Source: Acidobacteriota bacterium
GTDB taxonomy: Bacteria; Acidobacteriota; Terriglobia; Terriglobales; Acidobacteriaceae
Length of the DNA stretch: 12,496 nt
NCBI GenBank assembly: GCA_023410055.1
Contig: JAEYQK010000080.1
Span: 1 to 12,496 of the forward strand
Reading direction: 5' to 3'
The notes under the pieces: model-generated
The model's database searches: none
What the model saw: the letters and a program-made list of their open reading frames with translations, nothing else
Told to the model about the DNA's origin: nothing
Shown: positions 1-6,952 of the stretch, in pieces
How the letters are laid out: the number at the start of each line of letters is the position of its first letter
Numbering within the stretch: position 1 is the first letter of the stretch
Made by a program: the position numbers and the translations under genes

Positions 1-807
1 GTGCATAGACGCGAAATGAGAATGGGAGGTAGCGGTCACTCCATTCCGGAACAAATTGCGAGAACGCAAGGTGACGTTGAGGTGTCATGTACCGGGCCGG
101 ACCCAGGTGGTATGATTTTCGAGCCTCAAACCGCGATAGAAAATGTAGCGTGCGGCAGCGATCTAGTCGTGACGGGTACGATGACCAGCCATGCTTCTCA
201 GATGACCGATGATGAGCGCTTCATTTACACCGACTGGAGTTTCGTCGTGGACAAAGTCTTGATGAACACCGCGAAGCCACGTGTATCTCATGGGAGCGTA
301 ATCACGGTTGCCATTCCCGGCGGGCAATTGAAGTTTGATGAACGAACGGCCATCGCGACTTGCCATACGTACCGAGACACGAAATTTGAGACCAACAAAG
401 AATACATGCTGTTTCTGACACTTCTGCCTGAGAGCGGAACCTATACAGTTCGTCCGCAGTCCGGTTTCGCCTTTTCAGGAAACAGCGCCAAGGGAATGGG
501 GGCTCAGCTTAGTAACCTGCCAGAGTGGGCGTTTTACGATAGAGACCGCGTTCTCAGCACAGCACGGATAGCCATTGGGTATGCACTGAGCGGATGTCAC
601 AAGCAAGCAGGAACGCCCTTCAGCACATTGAGGCAGAAAGTCGCAGGTACCACTAATAGATGTCACAGATGGAAATGTCCAAGGACGCCCGCGCGGATGC
701 GATTGCTTCCATCAAGCGCTATTTTCAGGAGAATATGTCTGAGCCGATCGGCGATTTGCCGGCGGGACTGCTGCTTAACTTCTTTCTCGAGGAGATTGGG
801 CCGGTGA
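1..807 (+). CDS. Hypothetical protein, probably cut at the left edge, 3' part doubtful
   Basis: I do not recognise a named family. The frame is open from the first base, so the true N-terminus, and any signal peptide, may lie outside the window; the GTG at position 1 is only the first possible start. Residues about 40-205 look like real protein: an ACGSDLVVTGTM strand, an aromatic TDWSFVVDKVL segment, and spaced cysteines (for example in ATCHTYRDTKF). The pattern recalls small, possibly exported beta-rich proteins seen in Acidobacteriota, but this is an impression. From about residue 210 the translation turns Arg/Cys-rich and lies over the DUF2164 gene in another frame, so the last ~50 residues are probably not genuine. 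Tandem stops TAA-TAG at 654-659 sit in frame 3, just where this gene would be expected to end, which suggests a lost stop or a small indel nearby. Function unknown. Confidence 0.55.
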   Translation: MHRREMRMGGSGHSIPEQIARTQGDVEVSCTGPDPGGMIFEPQTAIENVACGSDLVVTGTMTSHASQMTDDERFIYTDWSFVVDKVLMNTAKPRVSHGSVITVAIPGGQLKFDERTAIATCHTYRDTKFETNKEYMLFLTLLPESGTYTVRPQSGFAFSGNSAKGMGAQLSNLPEWAFYDRDRVLSTARIAIGYALSGCHKQAGTPFSTLRQKVAGTTNRCHRWKCPRTPARMRLLPSSAIFRRICLSRSAICRRDCCLTSFSRRLGR

Positions 808-938
808 TCTACAACCGCGCGATTGCGGATGCGCAGAAACGAGTCGAGCAACGCGTGGCAGATCTGAGTGGAGAACTCTATGCCGACGAGTTTCAGTACT
901 GGCCGCGGGTGGAGAGCAAGCGGAAGGGCCGACGCTAG
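660..938 (+). CDS. DUF2164 family protein
   Basis: A 92-residue protein matching the small DUF2164 family of unknown function. The recognisable core is the IKRYFQENM segment, then IGDLPAGLLLNFFLEEIGP and VIYNRAIADAQ (about residues 18-60). It is predicted to be soluble, mostly helical and acidic, with a basic tail (ESKRKGRR). The ATG at 660 directly follows the in-frame stops TAA-TAG (654-659), so it is the earliest possible start; ATGs at 669 and 675 are alternatives. No strong ribosome-binding site is seen, only AGGT around 645. The stop lies 4 bp from the stop of the convergent ketosynthase gene, leaving no room for a terminator between them. Length fits the family. No biochemical role is known, and the neighbours do not suggest one. 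Confidence 0.85.
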   Translation: MSQMEMSKDARADAIASIKRYFQENMSEPIGDLPAGLLLNFFLEEIGPVIYNRAIADAQKRVEQRVADLSGELYADEFQYWPRVESKRKGRR

Positions 939-942
939 ATCG

Positions 943-2193
943 TCAAATGCGTTTCAGCACCAGCGCCGAGTTCTTCGAGCCAAACGCGATGCAGTTGCAG
1001 ACTGCGTGCTCGATTGAGGCACGGCGACCCGCTGCGGGGACGTAGTCGAGGTCGCATTCGGGATCGGGTTGGTCTAGGTTGATGGTCGGTGGAATCTGGC
1101 CATGCTCCATGGCGATGAGGGTGGCGGCGATTCCGGCGGCGCCGGAGGCTCCTTGGGGATGTCCGATTTGGGATTTCAGGGCAGACATGGGAACGTGGTG
1201 GGCGTGGGAGTCCAGGGCCAGCTTGAGGGCGCGGGTTTCGATGCGATCGTTGAGCTCGGTTGAAGTGCCGTGCAAGTTGACGTAGTCGATGTCGGGCGCG
1301 CTGGCGCCGGCGTCGCGCATGGCGAGCTCGATGGCGCGGGCGGGTTCTTCGCCACACTCGGCCAGGCGTACGCGATGGAAAGCCTCGCAGGTTGATCCGT
1401 ATCCGGCCACCTCGGCGTAAATGCGGGCACCTCGGGCGCGCGCGTGTTCGTAGTCTTCGAGGACGAACATCCAGGAGCCTTCGGCCAGTACGAAGCCGTC
1501 GCGGTCTTTGGAGAATGGGCGTGAACCAAGTTCGGGAGCGTGGTTCCACGACGACGTAAGAATTCGCATGAGCGTAAAGCCCTTCATGATGCCGGGGGCG
1601 ATCGGGGCGTCGGCGCCACCGACCAGCAGCATGGGGACGGTGCCCATTCGAATCTGCATCAGGGCGTAGCCGAACGCGTCGGTAGAGGAAGTGCACCCGG
1701 TGGTGACGACGTGGCTGGGACCGCGGAATCCGAAGCGCATGCTGATTTCAGACGAGATCGTGCCCATGGTCCCGCTAGGGATGCAGAAGAGGCTGACCTG
1801 CTTGATGTGACCGGTCAGCCAGAGGCGGATCTGTTCTTCAGAGAATTCCTGCGATCCGCCGCCGGAACCGAGGATGACGCCGATCTGACGTTTATCGTCT
1901 TGCGACATAGTTGCGGGATCGAGTCCCGCGTCGGCAATGGCTTCGGTGGATGCGGCGAGGGCCAGAGGAACCACGCGCGAAACGTGCTTGCGTTCTTTGG
2001 CGTCGACCCAGGCGAGTTCGTCGAAGTCAGGGATTTCGCCCGCGATGTGAACCGGTAGCTCGCTGGGATCGAAGCGCGTGATGCGCTTGACGCCACTTTC
2101 GCCGTCGAGGATAGCGCGGCAGAAGGCTTGTTTTCCGATGCCATTCGGGCTGACGACGCCCATTCCGGTGATGACGGCTCGTTTCAGAGTCAT
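943..2193 (-). CDS. FabF-like beta-ketoacyl-ACP synthase (KAS II family)
   Basis: A 416-residue condensing enzyme expected to join an acyl thioester to malonyl-ACP with loss of CO2 in the cytoplasm. The N-terminus is typical (RAVITGMGVVSPNGIG). The catalytic triad is visible: Cys167 in TTGCTSSTDAFGYA, His308 in NLHGTST and His345 in KSQIGHPQGASGAAG, with Lys340 in the same motif. RPFSKDRDGFVLAEG (225-239) matches the family, and the C-terminal loop reads AFGSKNSALVL rather than the usual GFGGTNA form. Together with the TGCTSS cysteine context, this points to a divergent clade, closer in style to type II polyketide KS-alpha enzymes than to housekeeping FabF. No acyl carrier protein, ketoreductase or chain-length factor is adjacent. 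The start is supported by AGG about 5 nt upstream on the minus strand. The exact substrate is unknown; family assignment is firm. Confidence 0.92.
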   Translation of the reverse strand: MTLKRAVITGMGVVSPNGIGKQAFCRAILDGESGVKRITRFDPSELPVHIAGEIPDFDELAWVDAKERKHVSRVVPLALAASTEAIADAGLDPATMSQDDKRQIGVILGSGGGSQEFSEEQIRLWLTGHIKQVSLFCIPSGTMGTISSEISMRFGFRGPSHVVTTGCTSSTDAFGYALMQIRMGTVPMLLVGGADAPIAPGIMKGFTLMRILTSSWNHAPELGSRPFSKDRDGFVLAEGSWMFVLEDYEHARARGARIYAEVAGYGSTCEAFHRVRLAECGEEPARAIELAMRDAGASAPDIDYVNLHGTSTELNDRIETRALKLALDSHAHHVPMSALKSQIGHPQGASGAAGIAATLIAMEHGQIPPTINLDQPDPECDLDYVPAAGRRASIEHAVCNCIAFGSKNSALVLKRI

Positions 2194-2285
2194 GCACCTA
2201 CTCAGATGTATCGGCTCGGGATAAAGTTACGCGGCGGAGTCGCCGGTTGCGCATTTCGGCGTTATTCCAGTGCCATAATGGATTC
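2194..2285. promoter_or_regulatory. Divergent intergenic spacer between ketosynthase and hemW
   Basis: The two genes point away from each other, so both promoters should lie in these 92 bp. A CATAAT box at 2274-2279 resembles a -10 element on the plus strand, 6 nt before the GTG at 2286, with no -35 at proper spacing. Nothing convincing is seen on the minus strand. A GGAG at 2236-2239 could serve the alternative TTG start at 2247. Confidence 0.3.
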
Positions 2286-3563
2286 GTGCCACTGGGTATC
2301 TACATCTCCGTTCCGTTCTGCCGGACGAAATGCACTTACTGCAACTTCGCCTCTGGCGTGTTCTCACGGCCGATGTTCACGAAGTATGTAGATCGGCTGT
2401 GTGCCGACATCGCCAACGCCGATAGGACTGCCGAGGAAATGGGCGCCGAGTTCGAACGCCGAGCTGATTCGATCTATCTCGGCGGAGGGACACCCAGCGT
2501 TCTCGCGCCGGAAGATCTGGTCAGAGTGTTCGAGGCTGTTCGGCAGAAGTTCGAAGTAACGCCGGACGCGGAGGTCACGGTTGAATGCGCGCCGGGAACG
2601 CTGAACGCGGAGATGATCGACACGCTGCTTCGGTGCGGAGTCAATCGGGTCAGCCTGGGCGTGCAATCGTTCGTCGATGAGGAGACGCGGTCGGTCGGGA
2701 GACTGCATACGCGAGATGTCACGCTGGACGATATCGCCCGGCTGCGTGTGGTAGGGATTTCGAACATCAATGTCGATTTGATTTCAGGTTTGCCGCACCA
2801 GACGTGGGAAAGCTGGGAGTCTTCGCTCGATGAGGTGATCACGACGGGTGTTCCGCACTGCAGCGTTTACATGCTGGAGATTGACGACGATTCGCGACTA
2901 GGGCGGGAGTTGATCGCTGGAGGGACGCGTTATCATGCGCACTTTGTGCCGGACGAAGAGTTGACGGCGGATTTGTACGTGCGGGCCATAGAGAGGCTGA
3001 GCGGAGCGGGAATCCAGCAGTACGAGATATCGAACTTCGCGCGAAATGGATGGGAGTCGCGCCACAATCTGAAGTATTGGACTCGGCAGCCGTACATGGG
3101 ATTTGGAGTCGATGCGCACTCGATGCTGGATGCGGCGAGCGATCCTTATGTGCTGCTGCGGGCGGCTGAGAACGAGCCGAGTGCTTCGGATGAAGGCGGA
3201 ACGAAGGCCTGTGCGGTCACGCAGGCCGATGTTGAGGCCGTGCGGTTCTCCACGCCGGATTCGCTGGAGGAGTATCTCGGGGCGCGCCTTGCCTGCGGAA
3301 AGGGGGCGGTGCCCCAGTTAACTCGTACGCCGGTTTCGCGGTGTGCGGCGAGGGAGGAGGAGTTCTTCCTCGGGCTGCGGACGAACCGGGGCTTGGATCT
3401 GGCGACGATTCAAGCAAGATATGGATTCACTGATGCAATCAACGAGACCGTTGAGGAGTTGGTCTCTTGTGGATTGCTGGCGCGAGAGGGGACGAAAGTC
3501 CGGCTTACGGATCGCGGGCGGTTGCTGTCGAACGAGGTCTTTGAGCGATTCATCGGTACCTAG
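2286..3563 (+). CDS. hemW: Radical SAM heme chaperone HemW (formerly called oxygen-independent coproporphyrinogen III oxidase-like)
   Basis: A 425-residue radical SAM protein of the HemN/HemW family. The 4Fe-4S/SAM motif CxxxCxxC is CRTKCTYC (Cys12, Cys16, Cys19), followed by Asn-Phe rather than the fourth cysteine of true HemN, which favours HemW, a heme-binding protein thought to deliver heme to apoproteins. Other marks are GGGTPS, NRVSLGVQSF and the HNxxYW motif at about residues 260-265 (HNLKYW), a HemW signature linked to heme binding, followed by GFGVDAHS. The C-terminal HemN-type winged-helix region is present (EEFFLGLRTNRGLDL onward). I chose GTG 2286 because family members begin a few residues before the cysteine motif. 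A TTG at 2247 would add 13 residues and has GGAG 7 nt upstream, so the start is uncertain. Coproporphyrinogen oxidase activity should not be assumed. Confidence 0.92.
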   Translation: MPLGIYISVPFCRTKCTYCNFASGVFSRPMFTKYVDRLCADIANADRTAEEMGAEFERRADSIYLGGGTPSVLAPEDLVRVFEAVRQKFEVTPDAEVTVECAPGTLNAEMIDTLLRCGVNRVSLGVQSFVDEETRSVGRLHTRDVTLDDIARLRVVGISNINVDLISGLPHQTWESWESSLDEVITTGVPHCSVYMLEIDDDSRLGRELIAGGTRYHAHFVPDEELTADLYVRAIERLSGAGIQQYEISNFARNGWESRHNLKYWTRQPYMGFGVDAHSMLDAASDPYVLLRAAENEPSASDEGGTKACAVTQADVEAVRFSTPDSLEEYLGARLACGKGAVPQLTRTPVSRCAAREEEFFLGLRTNRGLDLATIQARYGFTDAINETVEELVSCGLLAREGTKVRLTDRGRLLSNEVFERFIGT

Positions 3564-3642
3564 TCACCGCACTCTTTAACTGACGCTTCAGTCGGCGTAG
3601 ACTTTCAGTTCCGACGAAAACCAACGAGGAATCATAGGAACT

Positions 3643-3725
3643 ATGTACGAGAAGAGTGTCTCTCAACCGGATCAAAGCCAGATAGTGGATTTGCCAGCGA
3701 TACGGTTACAAAGCCGACGCCTGAG
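3643..3725 (+). pseudogene. ltaE: Displaced N-terminal coding segment of the threonine aldolase, out of frame with the rest
   Basis: ATG 3643 is preceded by purine-rich GAGGA (3626-3630) and AGGA (3636-3639) and encodes MYEKSVSQPDQSQIVDL in frame 1. After the TTG codon (3691-3693) the family motif DLRSDTVTKPTPEM continues, but in frame 3: AGC GAT ACG GTT ACA AAG starts at 3696. Only two bases (CC, 3694-3695) remain where the conserved Arg codon should be. The simplest reading is loss of one base from CGC. Without the shift, frame 1 runs to an unrelated stop at 3909. It could be a sequencing error or a true mutation. A weak TTAACT/TAGACT promoter pair (3576-3603) lies upstream. Confidence 0.75.
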
Positions 3726-4730
3726 ATGCGCAAGGCAATGTTCGAAGCCGAGGTCGGCGATGACGTGTATGCCGAAGACCCGACGATCAATCGGCTGGAG
3801 CAGCGCGCGGCTGAGATATTCGGGCGTGAGGCGGCGATATTTGTGCCCACCGGGTCCATGGGGAACCAGGTTGCGATCAAGGTGCATACGCGTCCGGGAC
3901 AGGAAGTGATCTGTGACGATCGCGGACATATCTACAACTATGAGTTGGCGATGATGTCGCAGTTCTCGGGATGCCTGCCGCGCACGATCACCACGGAGAA
4001 CGGCTGGATGACCTGGGATCAGATCAAACGGAAGATCCAGCCGCCGACGTACTACATGGCGCAGACCGGCCTCATCGAGTTGGAGAACACGCATAACATG
4101 GCCGGCGGAACGGTCTGTCCGCAGGAAGTTGCGGATGAGATTTGTGATCGGGCGCATGAATTGGGATTGCCGGTTCACCTGGACGGTGCGCGCATTTTCA
4201 ACGCGGCTGCCGCGGTCGGCAAGCCGGTGGCGGCGATGACGAAGAAGTTTGACTCGGTGATGTTCTGCTTGTCGAAGGGCCTTGGAGCGCCGGTTGGGTC
4301 GATGCTGGTGGGGAGCAAGAAGTTCATTGAGACCGCGCGTGTCTACCGGAAAGCGCTTGGTGGGGGCATGCGGCAGGCTGGCATACTCGCGGCGGCTGGA
4401 TTGATCGCGCTGGAGAAGATGCCGGTGCGGCTGCATGAAGACCATGCAAATGCGAAGTTCCTGGCCGACGGGCTGGCACAGATTCCAGGGATCAAGATCG
4501 ATGTGGCGAAGGTGCAGACCAACATCCTTATCTTCGATATCAGCGGGACGGGGATGAAGTCGGACGAGTTCACGCGGAAGATCGGCGAGCGCGGGGTGAA
4601 GGCTGGCGGAGTGAACGCTGAGTTGGTTCGGTTCGTGACTCACATGGATGTGGATCGGGCAGGATGCGAACGTGCGCTGGCCGTGGTGAAGGAAGTGTGT
4701 TCGGGAAAGAAGGCGGCGAAGACGGTCTAG
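3726..4730 (+). CDS. ltaE: Low-specificity L-threonine aldolase (PLP-dependent, GntG/beta-eliminating lyase family), N-terminus frameshifted
   Basis: Cleaves L-threonine or L-allo-threonine to glycine and acetaldehyde with pyridoxal phosphate. The intact frame gives 334 residues from ATG 3726. Numbered from there, visible landmarks are GDDVYAEDPTINRLE (11-25), PTGSMGNQVA (41-50), CDDRGHIYNYE with the PLP-stacking-type His68, ENTHN (121-125), HLDGARIFNA with the PLP-pyridine Asp153, and SKGLGAPVGS with the Schiff-base Lys184. The family normally starts about 28 residues earlier with DLRSDTVTKPTPEM. That segment is encoded directly upstream from ATG 3643 but is separated by a one-base loss at 3694-3695. 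If the loss is real, the product made from 3726 lacks the conserved N-terminal SDTVT strand, which lies by the active site in this fold, and may be inactive. No good ribosome-binding site precedes 3726, so the original start was almost certainly 3643. The rest of the frame shows no decay, suggesting a sequencing error or a very recent mutation. Confidence 0.9.
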   Translation: MRKAMFEAEVGDDVYAEDPTINRLEQRAAEIFGREAAIFVPTGSMGNQVAIKVHTRPGQEVICDDRGHIYNYELAMMSQFSGCLPRTITTENGWMTWDQIKRKIQPPTYYMAQTGLIELENTHNMAGGTVCPQEVADEICDRAHELGLPVHLDGARIFNAAAAVGKPVAAMTKKFDSVMFCLSKGLGAPVGSMLVGSKKFIETARVYRKALGGGMRQAGILAAAGLIALEKMPVRLHEDHANAKFLADGLAQIPGIKIDVAKVQTNILIFDISGTGMKSDEFTRKIGERGVKAGGVNAELVRFVTHMDVDRAGCERALAVVKEVCSGKKAAKTV

Positions 4731-4744
4731 GTGTGTTGGAGAGG

Positions 4745-4827
4745 CGAGGACGAGACGTCCTCGGGAAAGCCGGCCGGAGGCAAGCGCTCCGTACCCAAAC
4801 CCAGCCGGACTGGAGTCCGGCGCTACG
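4745..4827. repeat. Mosaic of three short palindromic (REP-like) elements
   Basis: Three inverted repeats follow each other between ltaE and the DUF962 gene. The first has an 8-bp stem, CGAGGACG with CGTCCTCG (4745-4752, 4756-4763). The second pairs CGGAG with CTCCG (4775-4779, 4787-4791). The third is GCCGGACT facing AGTCCGGC (4804-4821), followed by GCTACG to 4827. The third unit recurs almost identically after tsaB at 8648-8671. No T-run follows any of them, so they are not typical intrinsic terminators. They look like dispersed extragenic palindromes. Confidence 0.7.
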
Positions 4828-4868
4828 TCAGGCAACCGGCTTAATCTCTTCCTGCAACTGAGTTCCTC

Positions 4869-5144
4869 ATGAGCTGGTATTCGTATTACGACGAAGCGCA
4901 TACGCATCCGGTGAACCGGGCATTGCACATGGTGGCCATCCCGCTGGGTTTCTCGTCGGTGTACTTTCTGGCAAAGAAGCGGCCTAAGGTGGCTGCGGCC
5001 GTAATACCCTCGGCATTTGCGCTGGCCTGGCTCGGGCACCTGATCGAGGGTAACCAGCCAGCGTTCCTGAAAAATCCTGCACAAGTGTTCGTTGCGCCTG
5101 TGTGGATGGCGCGGAGGATTGCGGCAAAGAAGAAGACCGCGTAG
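4869..5144 (+). CDS. Mpo1-like / DUF962 family small membrane protein
   Basis: A 91-residue protein with the short DUF962 (Mpo1-like, yeast YGL010w) pattern: HTHPVNRALH (11-20) and WLGHLIEGNQPAFL (54-67). The histidines at 13, 20 and 57 match positions conserved in the family. Yeast Mpo1 is an iron-dependent dioxygenase that shortens 2-hydroxy fatty acids by alpha-oxidation; whether this short bacterial homologue does the same is not shown. Two hydrophobic segments (about 21-36 and 42-57) and a Lys-rich C-terminal tail (ARRIAAKKKTA) suggest a small inner-membrane protein. It sits after a repeat mosaic and before an acyl-CoA dehydrogenase, which fits a loose link to fatty-acyl metabolism, but the 120-bp gap argues against tight coupling. 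The ATG at 4869 has only a poor ribosome-binding site; the protein start agrees with the family. Confidence 0.82.
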   Translation: MSWYSYYDEAHTHPVNRALHMVAIPLGFSSVYFLAKKRPKVAAAVIPSAFALAWLGHLIEGNQPAFLKNPAQVFVAPVWMARRIAAKKKTA

Positions 5145-5264
5145 CCCTCTCCTCGCTCGAAGAAGTTTCTCTCCTTGCTGCGCCTCAGCCGCATCTCACC
5201 TTGGTTACATTTCCGTCCTATACGTGCGCAAGCACGGCGTGGCGGAGTAGCAGTGGAGTATTCG

Positions 5265-6458
5265 ATGGCAACGATGTATGCGTTTCCGACCTCGGGCTCG
5301 GGCAGTTCCGGCAATTTTGATTTTCAGTTCAACGATGAGCAGCAGCAATTGCGAAGAATGGTTCGCGAATTTGCCGAACGAGAGGTTCTGCCGCACGTCA
5401 TGGAATGGGACGAAGCCGGGCATTTCCCGCTGGAGACAATCAAGGAGTTAGGCAAGCTTGGGTTGATGGGGACGATCTTTCCGGTTGAGTATGGCGGGTC
5501 AGGGATGGGGTACGTCGAGTATGTGCTTGCGATCGAGGAACTGTCGCGCGTGGATGGATCGGTGGGGATCATCGTTGCGGCACATACGTCGCTTTGCTCG
5601 AACCACATTTTTCTGGCGGGAAACGACGAGCAGAAGCGAAGGTATATCCCGAAGCTGGCTAAAGGCGAGTTCATTGGAGCTTGGGGGCTGACGGAGCCTG
5701 GGGCGGGATCGGACGCTGGATCGGCGCGAATGACGGCGGTTCGCAAGCACGGAGGTTGGGTGCTGAACGGGACAAAGACGTTCTGCACGAATGGTCATTA
5801 CGCGGATGTCCTTGTGGTGCTGGCGGTGACGGACAAGACCGCGCACACCCACGGGTTGTCGGCTTTTGTAGTGGAGAAAGATACGAAAGGTTTTCGCCCG
5901 GGAAAGAAAGAAAACAAGCTTGGGCTGCGGGCGAGCGACACGGCGGAGCTGATCTTTGAGGATTGCTATCTGCCGGCGTCGAGTTTGCTGGGGCAGGAAG
6001 GGAACGGATTTCCGGATGCGATGCGCGTTCTGGATGGGGGGCGAATCTCGATTGCGGCGCTCAGCCTCGGAATGGCGCAGGGTGCGTATGAATGCGCGCT
6101 CAAGTACTCGAAGCAGCGGAAGCAGTTTGGTAAGCCGATTAGCGAATTCCAGGCGATTCAGTGGAAGTTGGCTGATATGGCGACGGAGATCGATGCGGCG
6201 CGGTTGCTGACATTGCGGGCGGCATCGATGAAGGATGCCGGAAAGAAGACGACGCTGGAGTCGTCGATGGCCAAGTTGTTCGCCAGCGAGGTGGCCGTTA
6301 AGTGCGCGAATGAAGGTGTGCAAATTCACGGTGGGTACGGATTCATCAAAGACTATCCGGCGGAGAAGTTCTATCGCGACGTGAAGTTGTGCACGATTGG
6401 CGAAGGGACGAGCGAGATACAGCGTTTAGTGATTGCGCGGCAGTTGCTGAAAGATTAG
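5265..6458 (+). CDS. Acyl-CoA dehydrogenase
   Basis: A 397-residue FAD flavoprotein expected to introduce the alpha-beta double bond into an acyl-CoA and pass electrons to ETF. All three domains are visible: the N-terminal helical domain (FNDEQQQLRRMVREFAERE), the middle beta domain with the FAD signature GLTEPGAGSDAGS (about 141-153), and the C-terminal helical domain with QIHGGYGFIKDYPAEKFYRD and IGEGTSEIQRLVIARQLL. The glutamate in GEGTSE (about residue 380) occupies the catalytic base position of short-chain, butyryl and many branched-chain enzymes. ATG 5265 is chosen because GGAG (5255-5258) stands 6 nt upstream and the protein then has a normal length; the frame is open further up, to at least 5175. 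The chain-length preference cannot be read from sequence. It leads a probable operon with the DUF4870 gene (28 bp on) and meaB. Confidence 0.95.
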   Translation: MATMYAFPTSGSGSSGNFDFQFNDEQQQLRRMVREFAEREVLPHVMEWDEAGHFPLETIKELGKLGLMGTIFPVEYGGSGMGYVEYVLAIEELSRVDGSVGIIVAAHTSLCSNHIFLAGNDEQKRRYIPKLAKGEFIGAWGLTEPGAGSDAGSARMTAVRKHGGWVLNGTKTFCTNGHYADVLVVLAVTDKTAHTHGLSAFVVEKDTKGFRPGKKENKLGLRASDTAELIFEDCYLPASSLLGQEGNGFPDAMRVLDGGRISIAALSLGMAQGAYECALKYSKQRKQFGKPISEFQAIQWKLADMATEIDAARLLTLRAASMKDAGKKTTLESSMAKLFASEVAVKCANEGVQIHGGYGFIKDYPAEKFYRDVKLCTIGEGTSEIQRLVIARQLLKD

Positions 6459-6486
6459 GCTCTTCCTGCGGTATACGGAGGCATCA

Positions 6487-6948
6487 ATGAATAGCATTGG
6501 TGAAGTACCCGTCACGCAGGACGAACGAACAATGGGCACGCTAGCGCACGCCCTTCAGATTGTGGGCTGGTGGATTGCCCCTCTGATCATCTTCCTTGTA
6601 AAGCGCGAATCGAAGTTTGTGTCGTTTCATGCGCTGCAAGCGCTGTTTCTGCAAATCATATACCTCGTTTTCGGGATGTTCTTTATGGTGGTGTGGTTTG
6701 CCTTGATCTTTGGAACCGTGTTTAGCCGGGTTGGCTCACATCCAAGCGCTCCTCCACCAGCCTTCTTCATCTTCTTCCCCTTGATCTGGCTTTTCTGGAT
6801 GGGCGCGTGGGTGGCGCTGGTCGTGATCGCGATTGTTTACGCCATCAAAGCTGGGCGCGGTGAATGGGCGAAATATCCCATCATCGGGAATTGGGTCATG
6901 CGAATTCTGAAGATCGAAGTGGTGCCTGCTCCTTCGGCGGGAATGTGA
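6487..6948 (+). CDS. DUF4870 domain membrane protein
   Basis: A 153-residue integral membrane protein. The N-terminal motif DERTMGTLAHALQIVGWW and the following PLIIFLVKRES.FVSFHALQALFLQ stretch match DUF4870, whose function is unknown. Three to four hydrophobic segments are visible, at about 23-38, 49-79 (long enough for one or two passes) and 92-120, with a Pro-rich loop (SHPSAPPPA) between the last two. The C-terminus GEWAKYPIIGNWVMRILKI is the usual family ending. A strong Shine-Dalgarno GGAGG (around 6477) precedes ATG 6487. It lies 28 bp after the acyl-CoA dehydrogenase stop and 4 bp before meaB, so the three genes are very likely cotranscribed. A role in acyl-CoA metabolism would be guilt by association only. 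Confidence 0.88.
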   Translation: MNSIGEVPVTQDERTMGTLAHALQIVGWWIAPLIIFLVKRESKFVSFHALQALFLQIIYLVFGMFFMVVWFALIFGTVFSRVGSHPSAPPPAFFIFFPLIWLFWMGAWVALVVIAIVYAIKAGRGEWAKYPIIGNWVMRILKIEVVPAPSAGM

Positions 6949-6952
6949 ACGC

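Noticed and set aside
935..1696. A 253-codon minus-strand frame overlapping the ketosynthase
   Set aside because: Same strand but another frame than the ketosynthase, extremely Arg-rich, no motif. It is a frame shadow.
3685..3700. Programmed -1 frameshifting in threonine aldolase
   Set aside because: No slippery X-XXY-YYZ heptamer is seen, and a -1 slip would replace the conserved Arg with Pro. A lost base is simpler.
3672..5084. A 470-codon open frame on the minus strand across threonine aldolase and the DUF962 gene
   Set aside because: Its translation is rich in Arg, His, Leu and Pro with no recognisable motif, and it opposes two genes with clear family signatures. Long antisense frames are common in GC-rich coding DNA.
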